Below, one piece after another: positions 20,288 to 28,619 of a DNA stretch of 64,000 bases. Within the stretch, counting starts at the first letter, position 1. Every line of letters starts with the position of its first letter. The position numbers and the translations under genes are program-made. The stretch spans positions 1,426,001 to 1,490,000 of the forward strand of contig OY744468.1 of the NCBI GenBank assembly GCA_963556145.1, in the 5' to 3' direction. The notes under the pieces are model-generated. The model had not been told where the DNA came from and did not search any database. It saw only the letters and a list, made by a program, of their open reading frames with translations. The DNA is from Hygrocybe punicea. Its lineage: Eukaryota > Basidiomycota > Agaricomycetes > Agaricales > Hygrophoraceae.

Positions 20288-21024
20288 AGCACATCCACAT
20301 CTCACCTTATAACTCACAAGCGAATGGACCCATCGAGTGCTGTCACCTAGATGTCCAGAAGGCCATTATGAAAAGTTGTGACAGAGATGAAAAGAAATGG
20401 CATACCATAACTCATTCTGTATTTTGGGCCAAACGGGTCACCACACACAAAAACCTCGGTTACTCATCCTATTACATCGCACATGGAGTAGAGCCGCTTT
20501 TTCCATTTGACTTTGCTGAAGCTACATACATGCCTCCAACACAAGATGTGATGTCAACGACCGACCTCATAGTCATCTGCGCCCGCCAACTTTGTAAATG
20601 AGAGGCCGACCTCAATTGGGTCAAAGAAAAACTCACCAAGTCTTGGCTCGTGTCCGCCTGACAATTCAAAGAGAAATACACGAACACGATCAAAACCTTC
20701 GACTTCAAACCTGGCAACCTCGTCCTTGTCTGAAATTCTCATATCAAAATGTCTCTCAATAGAAAAGCCAAATCACAATACTTCGGGCCCATGATTGTCA
20801 TCAGGAAAACTCACAGCGGATCCTACACACTAGCCAAACTTGATGGTGAGGTTTCTAGATCCCGATTTGCCACTTTCTGAGTCATACCCTACCACACCCA
20901 CTCGAAAATATTGATACCGTTGGACGATTTCTTACAATACCCTGATGCCGAAGATACTGACTCAAGTGATCTAGATGATCCGACGTACCTGCCCTCCATA
21001 GACTCCTCACCTGACGACGATTAA
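20288..21024 (+). pseudogene. Integrase C-terminal part, second gypsy element
   Basis: The frame resumes after R2 with 'QHIHISPYNSQANGPIE' (the catalytic Glu region). It continues through the C-terminal integrase domain to a genuine TAA at 21022-21024 after an acidic tail. Four TGA codons interrupt it (20599, 20659, 20731, 20878) and there is no other defect. In relatives these four positions are Arg (for example before 'NS' in the 'LVLVRNS' type motif). Confidence 0.85.
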
Positions 21025-21249
21025 GCATTTCCTTTATATTCTGTCCATGTTATACCCCTATTTTATTTAGTTCCTCTTAGTTTTCTAACAATACGACATA
21101 TGATGCGAATAGTCCCATGTCTTCAGGAGCCATCAGCTTTCCTTAGCTGGGTGAACAAGCTGAAATGTCTTTTTGATATACACAGGATATATATTTTTAT
21201 TTTACACAGACACATTTATATATATATATTTAGAGGCGGCCGGTCTCGA

Positions 21250-22230
21250 AATCACATTTCATCACCACCAACATCACCAATACTCGCTCATGATCCATGC
21301 GAAGCCTGTTGAACTGCTGGCCAAACTGGATTAGATGCTTATTTACCTGAGCACCCAGGGCCCCCAACTCCTCTGTCAGCACCGCGAGTCACGCGGAAAC
21401 ACTCCCGAAACTTTCTATCGCCCCGTCAAACGGGTTGGCTCTGGAATCTGCCCTATACCTTTTTGTCGGCCACTCCCCATCTGTCTCCTCCTCCTCATCC
21501 AATTCCGACTCCACCTCTTCGACTTGCCGCTTACTTGTTGATGCCCAAGCGGGCCTTGTCTGGATCGGTTTAGTAGTAAACACAAGTGGTTTCCTCGTAC
21601 CACCTGCCACCTCTTCTCCCTTACTGGTGTCCATCTTGCATCATCCCCCACCCATCCAATGTGTCATGTTGGTGCACCTCTTCTTCAGCTTGTGGCATCG
21701 GTCGCACATGTATCCCATCATGCCTCAACATGCCTCTTGAGCCTTAATGCAGTTGGTGCAGGCTTGCAAAGGAAACGGCCCAGTGAACTGTTACGAAGCT
21801 CAGTGATTAAAGAATAAATAACCAACAAGGGAACTCACCGTCATACCAGCCAAATCTTTGATCTCTACTCCCAGCATATCCACGTCACCTAGATCGGCCA
21901 GTTCCTCTTGTCGCAGGTCAATGGGGCCTTCTTCTGATCCGACTGCGACTTTGCCCTCAGGAATCGGCCTAGTCTCTGGTTCACCCGCGACCAATGTGTT
22001 TGCGAGAGCTTGCCGCTCCTCGCTGATTTCCTGTCGATACACGGCCACCTCCCTCTCAACCCGGTCCGCTTCCTGAGTCCACTGCTGCATTTCCTGCTCT
22101 ATCCTAAGCCTCTCCTGCCTTTCCTCTCCTACCATTCACCTCTGCCTCTGCCCATGCTTGTGCCTCTGCCAACTGTCTTCTTTCCTCTTCCTGTGCAGCC
22201 GCCTCCTCGTCCGCCGTTGTGATGGTGAGT
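21250..22230 (-). pseudogene. Fragment of a Zn-cluster/coiled-coil ORF, often TE-associated
   Basis: On the minus strand two pieces are visible. One is a Glu/Gln/Arg coiled coil (22135 to about 21800 and, in another frame, 22230-22140: EEAAAQEEERRQLAEAQ). The other is a piece with CDRCHKLKKRC (near 21715) followed by an acidic and basic stretch 'EVESELDEEEETDGEW' (21389-21634). This order resembles uncharacterised Agaricomycete ORFs found near transposons. Frame changes and a gap of weak coding potential show it is broken or spliced; I cannot assign a function. Confidence 0.4.
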
Positions 22231-22235
22231 TCTGT

Positions 22236-22804
22236 TGTAGACCCGGAATGGGAATCTACAAAAAGGGGTGATCAGCTAAGAAGTGATCAGAGGAATTAGT
22301 TTCTTTAGAGATCTAGTCAATCCAACCTGAATCCAGTGGTTCTGGACTCAGAGGGAGAGTATGGGAAAGGACGAAGAGTGGACTAAGAAATAGAACTGAA
22401 GTGCGGTGATAAGACATGAGGGGGAATGGTATCCTGTATTTTCTATATTGTTTGTAGTATAAATGTGCTACTTTTATACTACTGAGAGGGATCCTGTGCT
22501 GTAGTAACTAAGTACTACAAGCAAAGGCTGTAAATGATAGGGGTGGAGTGGAGTGGAGGATAGGAAGAGTGCTATGTACTAGGAGACAGGAAACGAAGAT
22601 ACATGATATATAACTATAAACGTACTGATTCCGGGTTGTTAGGGACATTGCATCTTGAGTAGGAATGATTCCAGAGGCGGAATCCGGAGCGGAATCGATA
22701 GAAAGAGTGGAATCGAGCGGAATCGATGATATGGGAATGGGAATGGATGGGAACAGTGTCTGATATGAAGGGGAAACGGATCCACACAATCTGGAGCCTC
22801 TACA
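22236..22804. repeat. Candidate solo LTR (TGTAGA..TCTACA)
   Basis: 569 bp with inverted ends TGTAGA and TCTACA, the same end type as the solo LTR at 27018-27917. It contains TATATAACTATAAA-like motifs near 22608. It separates a coiled-coil ORF fragment on the left from a polyQ-encoding tract on the right. The flanking four bases do not match, so no target duplication is confirmed. Confidence 0.45.
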
Positions 22805-22870
22805 CCATTGCCATTGCCATTGCTGCTGCTGCTGCTGCTGCTGTTGCTGTTGCTGCTGCTGCTGCTGCTG
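22805..22870. repeat. CTG/TTG trinucleotide tract
   Basis: CCATTG units followed by about 17 CTG or TTG triplets, reading as Gln on the minus strand. R3 inserted at its right end, using TGCTGCTG as target; the tract continues briefly at 24146-24156. Confidence 0.85.
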
Positions 22871-23044
22871 TAGTGTTGCCAAAGTTCAGTTCGGTCCGGT
22901 TTTTCACTATTTTTGAAAAACCTGAACGGGAACCGTCGGTTCGGTTCAGCCAAATGCCAAACCGGAACCAGAACCGCGTCGAACAGTTTCAAGGCATTCA
23001 GTCTGCATTCGAATGTGGTTCGAACTGCAAACCATCCTCCAAAT

Positions 23045-23084
23045 ACCTTGCGTGGGCCAGACGTGGCTGTCACCCTCGCAAGGT
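23045..23084. repeat. Hairpin module in R3 (first)
   Basis: ACCTTGCG (23045-23052) pairs perfectly with CGCAAGGT (23077-23084); a weak GCCA/TGGC inner stem lies between. Compared with the second R3 module (stem CCTCGTG/CGCGAGG) the stem sequence differs but pairing is kept. Confidence 0.65.
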
Positions 23085-23153
23085 AGATGGGGGTGCCTCA
23101 TGTGAGGCCATGACCCTTAACCTGCCAGTTTCCATGACTTGGGGCGCCACATA

Positions 23154-23192
23154 CCTCGTGCGTCAATTGACGCGGTTGTCACCCTCGCGAGG
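23154..23192. repeat. Hairpin module in R3 (second)
   Basis: CCTCGTG (23154-23160) pairs with CGCGAGG (23186-23192) including one G-T pair; inside is a perfect 12-bp palindrome CGTCAATTGACG (23161-23172). Same plan as in R1 and R2. Confidence 0.65.
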
Positions 23193-23279
23193 TAGATGGG
23201 GGGCCATCCTTGTTGCCATCATCATTGGATGTGGGGCCATTGTTGGTCGGGCTGTTGGTGTCCATTGGGGGAACGTTGT

Positions 23280-23333
<54 letters not shown>

Positions 23334-23767
23334 CATGTTGGTGTTGGTGTTGTAAGTCGTGGTGGAGGCGGCAGTGGTCATAATCATCTGCATTGGAGGC
23401 AGCAGGTTGCTGCTGCTGCCAGTGTTGCTCTGCTGCTGCTGCTGCCGGCATTGCTGTTGTTGCTGCTGCTGCTGCTGCCATTGCTGCTGCTGCTGCTGTT
23501 GTGGTTGCGGTTGCCGCTGCTGCTGCTGCTGCTGCTGCTGTTGCGGTTGTGGTTGTGGTTGCTGCTGCTGCTGTTGCAGTTGCTGTCGCTGGGGGTCATT
23601 TGGCCATCGTTGTCGTCGTTGGGGTGGTGGCATTGGTGGTGTTGCCACTGCCATTGCTGCTGCTGCCATCGATTCACTCCGACTCATGTTCCAACGTGAG
23701 GGAGGTTGTTGGGTGGAGTTGACCACGGGTGCCTTTATGTGGTCAAGGTGGGCCATGGGGGGCTGTT
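23163..23767 (-). CDS. Gln/Thr-rich ORF of R3 (after its 47-nt intron)
   Basis: Starts after the acceptor at 23768 (minus-strand intron 23814-23768, GTAAGT..CATAG). It encodes about 200 residues: 'EQPPMAHLDHIKAPVV', a Met/Ala segment, Gln/Pro/Gln tracts from CAG and CAA codons, a Ser/Thr part and a run of Thr from about 17 ACA codons (23282-23333). It is open to 23163. The N-terminal part before the repeats is not low complexity, which supports real coding. Function unknown. Confidence 0.45.
23282..23333. repeat. (GTT)17 microsatellite
   Basis: About 17 uninterrupted GTT/TTG triplets, pure enough to be length-polymorphic. It lies inside the R3 ORF, where it reads as Thr on the minus strand. 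Confidence 0.95.
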
Positions 23768-24153
23768 CTATGTAACAAAATGTCAGTAAATTATGAAATG
23801 AAGCCATTACTTACTGTGGTTGTTGAGTAACGTTAGTGTTGAGTCGAAATTGAAGTCTCACGTGTGTATGTTTAAGGTCACATGACCTAAGTTCACGTGA
23901 CTGCATACAAAAAATTGCGAAAAATTGATTATCTAAATGAGTATCTATGTAGGTAAATATATATTATGGTTCGCAGTTTGAACCACATTTGAACGTGGTT
24001 TGAACCACATTTGAACGCGGTTTGAACCACATTTGAATGCAGTTTGAACCGCATGTCAGTGCCAGAACCACAAACCGAACTTCCGGTTTGGTTCACAGTT
24101 CAAACCGGGTTCAGATCAGCTCCAAACCGAACTTCGGCATCACTATGCTGCTG

Positions 24154-24440
24154 CCGGCATTGGATGAGCCATCACCGAGCCGTGGAAATGGGAGAGCAGG
24201 CTACACCCACACTCCCGTGATCCTCCTTGGTGCCAAATACATCACGAACAATGGCCACGCATCAGTTGACGCGTCAGCTCATGTTCGCGAGGTTCCTTGA
24301 GTGAGCCACCATGCCAGATACCAGGGCATGGGGTTCGTGAGGTCCTTCTATGCCAGAGAGCTCGCGAATGACGTTGACGTGTCAGTTGACACGTCACGCA
24401 ATGCGTATTCACGAGGTGTGGTGGTTAGCAGATGTCGATG
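24154..24440. repeat. Two more hairpin modules right of R3
   Basis: First module: CGAACA (24245-24250) with TGTTCG (24282-24287) around an ACGC.TCA/TGA.GCGT inner stem. Second module: CTCGCGAAT (24361-24369) with ATTCACGAG (24407-24415, one mismatch) around TGACGTGTCA-GT-TGACACGTCA (24375-24396). No TIR of their own was found here. They may belong to the element that R3 entered. Confidence 0.6.
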
Positions 24441-24730
24441 GCTGGGTTTAGGGTATGTACCTGGGGCTGGTAGGTGGGCGCACCACCCTCCCGGCCTTGT
24501 TCTGTTGTTTGCATTGCTGAGCCCAGTTCCATCATCTTCATTGCTGGGTCCGAGTCATTGATGTGTTGTTCTTGTCATGGTTGTGATTGTTATGTTATGT
24601 CAATTTGAGTTATCGAGAATGGTGAAATTATTATTATTATATAATAACACAGAAAATTAAGTAAACAGCAAAAAAAAATTACCACACCCATGGTCAACCT
24701 TATTTGTGACACATCTAAAAATTTTACCCA
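24441..24730. other. AT-rich stretch, nothing recognised
   Basis: Contains ATTATTATTATATAATAA near 24630 and an A9 run at 24672. No ORF or repeat recognised; it lies just outside the foldback element. Confidence 0.5.
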
Positions 24731-24884
24731 TGAGTACTCACACAGGTACCTGAGAGATATATGTGGACACCCACACCTTACAGCATATCTTTTCCACAAG
24801 ACATGGCTCAGCCGAGAGGGACAATTCCCACTCTGAGTGGGCCAGCCAATCTCGGCCGACCAATATCTTTCTCCAGGGGAGATG

Positions 24885-25180
24885 GCTTGGCCGAGGGGTC
24901 TATGTTCTGAGGGACATGAGTTGGCCGAAGCAGGGGGATATATTGGCCAACCGGTCTGGATATTTTGGCTGGCCATGGGAGATGGATTGGCCGACCACAC
25001 TGGGTATTTCGGCTGGCCATGGAACATGGATTGGCCAACGGGTCTGGGTATTTTGGCTGGCCATGGGAGATGGATTGGCCAATGGGTCTGGGTATTTCAG
25101 CTGGCCATAGAACATGGATTGACAACAGCTTGTGGTATACTGGGCTGGCCATCAGACAACGTCACATAGGTTGGCCAATC
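24885..25180 (-). repeat. 44-bp satellite array, left arm
   Basis: About six to seven degenerate copies of a 44-bp unit containing GGCTGGCCATGG, GATTGGCC and GGTCTGGGTATTT. Copies further right (to about 25400) decay. It is the inverted counterpart of the array at 35340-36110. Confidence 0.85.
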
Positions 25181-26067
25181 CTAGTTGGCATATTGGCTGA
25201 TCAAACAAGTGTTGCTTGCTCCTTTGAGTCTGTTGGCCAATGTCATGGATACATCAGCTGCCCATGGGGTTAGCCTACACTAGGAATATATTGGCTGGTC
25301 ATGAGACATGGGTTAGCTGATCCTATGAGGTCTTCGGCTGGCTGTAGGCCATGGATTGTCAAGCCTGAGATATATTGGCCAGCCATGATATGGTCGGCCA
25401 ACAATCTGACTTAGGGTTAGGGTTGAGGCCGATAAAATTCAATACATTCATTCTTAGCCAGTCACAGCTTAACAATACAACAATTACTGCTACTGTGACT
25501 TCACCAACACATCTGAAAGGACTAAAAGCAAGACCCCAAAGCCATTCAGTCTTGATCTCAAAGAAGGAGCTCTTCTCCTTCTTGATCAAGACTGACTGAC
25601 AAAGAAAATACTACCAAAAAATTTGCAAACACATAACCAAAAATATTTCGAGATTGATACTCAAATCCACCAAACTAAGAACATTACCTGGTCTCAATGT
25701 CTTAAAAATAATAATGAGATTTACCTGGTCAAATTTCAATCATGCCACCAGACCCACTACAAGTAGTTTGCCAAGCAAGCAAATCAGGGGATTCACCTGC
25801 CCATTCCTTCCTGAACACCTGTAAAGTGACCAGCACTCATTTCTGAGGACTGGCCACCAACAGTCGGCATCCAGAGATGCCACAATATTCACTGAACAGA
25901 GAACCTCAACAACACGCTGTCAGTAATGAGGTAATACAAATTAATCACTCATCTGGATGCAAACATAACAAAGAACATACCAAAATAATAAAGTAGTCAG
26001 TGCAATGATGGAAAGCCTGAGGAAATCACATACCAGTCAAGATAATGACACGCTGGAATATCTGGTT

Positions 26068-26758
26068 CACTGGATGTACAGTATAATACTTTGATAAAAA
26101 ATATGAAAAGGTTATCTTAAAATTAATCTATTTTATTTCAACACATGTAGTGTTGCCACGACTAAGACTACTAGTCAACTGGCAGTCATAGTCATAGTTG
26201 ATTTTAGCTGCAACTCAGCTAGTTGCAACTATGACTATCTAGTTGACTAAAATTATATCATGTCTGTTCTGGTATTTATAAGTGATTTAACATACATTTG
26301 TTTAATTATAGTTGACTATTCTCAAGTTTAGTTGACTACAATGACCAGCTAAGCTGCAACTTTAGCTGCAACTATCAACTATGACTACTAAAATTTTGGT
26401 GTAAATAGTCTAGTCATAGTTGTGACTATGTAGTCGCGACTATGACTAGTCTAGTCGTGGCAACACTAAACACATGATTAGAAGAAATATTCTGAAAATA
26501 TATTGTGGCATTTCTACATAATTTTAAGCAAAGTATTATTTCAAACATAATGAATGTTATGAAGTAAAGAATGAAGTCACTCAACAACTGAACTCAAAGT
26601 AATACATTATTTGTTCATTATATTTTTGTTGACAATGTATAAAGGTTATGTAATATCTTTTCAGATTTTGTTGCTTTTGGTACATTAAAGTAACATAGAT
26701 TAATTTTAACACAACTTCAAGATATTTGCACAATAAATATCATGCTGTGCATCCAGTG
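26068..26758. mobile_element. CACTA-like non-autonomous element in the left arm
   Basis: 691 bp with ends CACTGGATGTACAG and CTGTGCATCCAGTG (13 of 14 pairing) and 3-bp duplications GTT (26065-26067 and 26759-26761). The right arm of the foldback has the uninterrupted sequence CTGGTTGTTGCCCGG, proving insertion. CACT(A/G) ends with 3-bp duplications are the signature of CACTA/EnSpm elements. Internal DNA is AT-rich without ORF. A hAT MITE lies inside it. Confidence 0.8.
26148..26468 (+). mobile_element. 321-bp hAT MITE, copy A
   Basis: Ends TAGTGTTGCCACGACTA and complement; perfect 8-bp duplications AACACATG (26140-26147 and 26469-26476). Filled with TAGTCA/TGACTA and AGTTGCAACT motifs. It is nested within the CACTA-like element and differs from copy B (39614-39934) at one base. 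Confidence 0.95.
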
Positions 26759-26898
26759 GTTGTTGCCCGGTACCACAACCAAGGATCCTGTAGTGTCACC
26801 AAAGGTAGTAGTGGTAGTTGCAAGTTAAGATGACATGTCGCGTCTCAATAATCACGTGACTCATAAATGTACACAACAATGATAATAATAATCATTCC

Positions 26899-26991
26899 GA
26901 GGGCAGGAATCCTGCCCTCATCACACTATGTATAATAGGTACAAAATAAAATAATAATGATATAATGAGGGCAGGGAATCACCCTGCCCTC
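26899..26991. repeat. Paired GAGGGCAGG hairpins, left arm
   Basis: Two near-identical hairpins: GAGGGCAGGA-A-TCCTGCCCTC (26899-26919) and GAGGGCAGGG-AATCA-CCCTGCCCTC (26967-26991), separated by AT-rich DNA. Their complement is kept in the right arm near 34078-34170. Confidence 0.85.
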
Positions 26992-27017
26992 GTTGCGTTG
27001 CTGAACCACCCCGACGA

Positions 27018-27917
27018 TGTAGATGCGGGTTCTTGGTGGCTTCGGAACTATATAAAGAAATAATATAAAGATCCTAACCTGTGGGTGTCAGCGTAGAAGT
27101 GACTGGATAAATCAGTGTCGGGAATAGAAGTAAAGAGAAGGGAATGTTAGTAAAAGTAAAGCCGCCGCGTAAAACTGGACTAATAACGACGAAGCCGGCG
27201 ATGAACGGAGTGAAAACGGACAAATAATAAAGAACCCGACGATGCCGACGATGTCGGGTACGGCGGGTCGGGTCGGGTCGGGTCGGAAACGATGAACGAA
27301 TATACGGAAACAATGATAAAGACGACGAAGTGAACTATAAAAAGCTAAGGATCTACGTGGACGAGCATTTGAAGGGATTAAAAGGTGATTCTGACTAAAG
27401 GGGAAACGGGGACTAATGGTATCTTATTTTGTACGGTCGTCGGGGACCGTTTTTATAGTACAGGAAACAGTAATCTACTTTCGGACGTGTCTACTTCGGC
27501 CGATGGTAAGCTACAAAGAAAGGTTGGAATGGGGATGTGGAAAGGGGGGTTGCAAAGCAACGAAGACAGGAAATGGAGGGGAAAACGAATATGCAAGGAA
27601 AAGATCTAGAAAGTCCTACATATCTCCGAAAGGACGATGGGATGCATAAATAAAGTAAATCCGAAGTCGGGGATTGAGTCCGAAGAGATCCATCTCCTGG
27701 AATTGGAACTCCGAGGCGTTTGAGGCTGCCGGATTTGGTCTGAGAGCGGCTGTGACGAAGCGGCATACGTCGGGTTATGTCGGTCACGTCGGGTCACGTC
27801 ACGTCACGTCACGTCGGGTTACGTCGGGTTCGAATGCAAGTCGAATGGCGGCAACGGGTTGGTCCGGATTCGTGATATATCGATGATACGGACTCAGAGG
27901 GACGTCGACCCTCTACA
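27018..27917 (-). repeat. 900-bp solo LTR, CpG-rich (young)
   Basis: Ends TGTAGATGC../..CCTCTACA and 4-bp duplications ACGA (27014-27017 and 27918-27921). The right foldback arm shows the empty site (CCCCGACGATCAGG) as its complement. On the minus strand it contains a TATAAAAACGG motif and is CpG-rich, with tandem CGGGT and ACGTC motifs. A decayed inverted relative is at 600-1290. No internal region, hence solo. Confidence 0.85.
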
Positions 27918-28275
27918 ACGATCAGGTTCATTACCACCGCTGCTGCTGCCGTTATTGTTGCGGCTGCTGCTGCTGTTCACCCTGCTACTGCTGCTGCTGG
28001 CCGTCGCTGCTGCTGCTGTCACTGCCATCGCCGTGGCGGCTGCTGCTACCATTCCTGCTGCTGCCGCTGCCATTGCTGCTGTTGCTGGCCATTGCTGCTG
28101 CTGCTGCTCCTGCCGTTTCGCCGCTGCTGCCCCTGCTGTTGCCACTGCTGCTGCTGCTGCTGCTGTTCCTGCTGCTGCTGATGTTGCCATTGCCATAGCT
28201 GTTGCCATGGCCGTGGCCGTTGCAGCTGCTGCTGCCGTTGCCGTTGCTACTGCTGTTGCCATTCCTGGGTCCTGG

Positions 28276-28495
28276 TGTGGTGAATGCAGCCTGGGTAGGC
28301 ATGGATTTGGGGTGTGCGAGTTCTTGTCATTGGGGTGAAAACCCAAAACTCAACTTGTTTGTATGTATGTACACAAAACACTATATAGGTACTGTATAGT
28401 ATCTATAAAAGGGATAATGAAATGGGAAATGCAGAGGGAAGGGGGATAAAGGAAAATAGAGGGAATACGTGCCCAGGGAGATACCAGTCTCTACA
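28276..28495 (-). repeat. 3' LTR of the 220-bp-LTR element
   Basis: 220 bp. Six bases differ from the other LTR; five of them are CpG-derived (for example CA here versus TG there at one former CG near 28300). Confidence 0.93.
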
Positions 28496-28619
28496 TCCAC
28501 AGGGGACTCTAATAATGACTGCCCTCAGTCATAAACACAAGGATAATAAAGAAATAAAGAAATAAAAAAGGGAGGGAATGAAAGTGGGTGGGGAATATAC
28601 TCAAAGATAAAATAAAAGC

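Larger units (their letters stand above)
9781..21024 (+). mobile_element. Second Ty3/gypsy element, old and multiply interrupted
   Basis: Gag, protease, RT, RNase H and integrase follow in order on the plus strand but are separated by inserted elements at about 11170-11935, 12727-14360, 14786-15928, 16142-16461, 17269-17620 and 19305-20279. For the three with clear target duplications, removing the element and one duplication restores the reading frame. Nearly all stops are TGA. No LTR pair was found; the left end abuts the minisatellite at 9770 and the right end is undefined beyond the terminal TAA at 21022-21024. The family is of a type common in Agaricomycetes, with the RT box IPYMDDIP. 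Confidence 0.9.
22871..24145 (-). mobile_element. hAT-like element R3, inverted relative to R1/R2
   Basis: 1275 bp with 8-bp duplications TGCTGCTG (22863-22870 and 24146-24153) and ends TAGTGTTGCC../..GGCATCACTA. Its left end matches the right ends of R1 and R2 (..AAGTTCAGTTCGGTCCGG), so it lies in the opposite orientation. On the minus strand it has the family plan: subterminal TTTGAACCACA repeats (23965-24060), a 47-nt intron (23814-23768), a Gln-rich ORF and nested hairpin modules (23045-23084 and 23154-23192). The repeated target makes the duplication weaker evidence than for R1 and R2. Confidence 0.85.

Noticed and set aside
4784..20880. UGA recoded as an amino acid in the retroelements
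   Set aside because: Host genes in the same window stop at TGA (for example Ku70), Trp is written TGG at conserved Trp sites in these elements, and most TGAs stand where relatives have Arg. CpG mutation of CGA explains them without recoding.
22236..22804. Confident solo LTR call
   Set aside because: Ends fit, but flanking bases do not match and similarity to the 27018 LTR is weak; kept only as a candidate.
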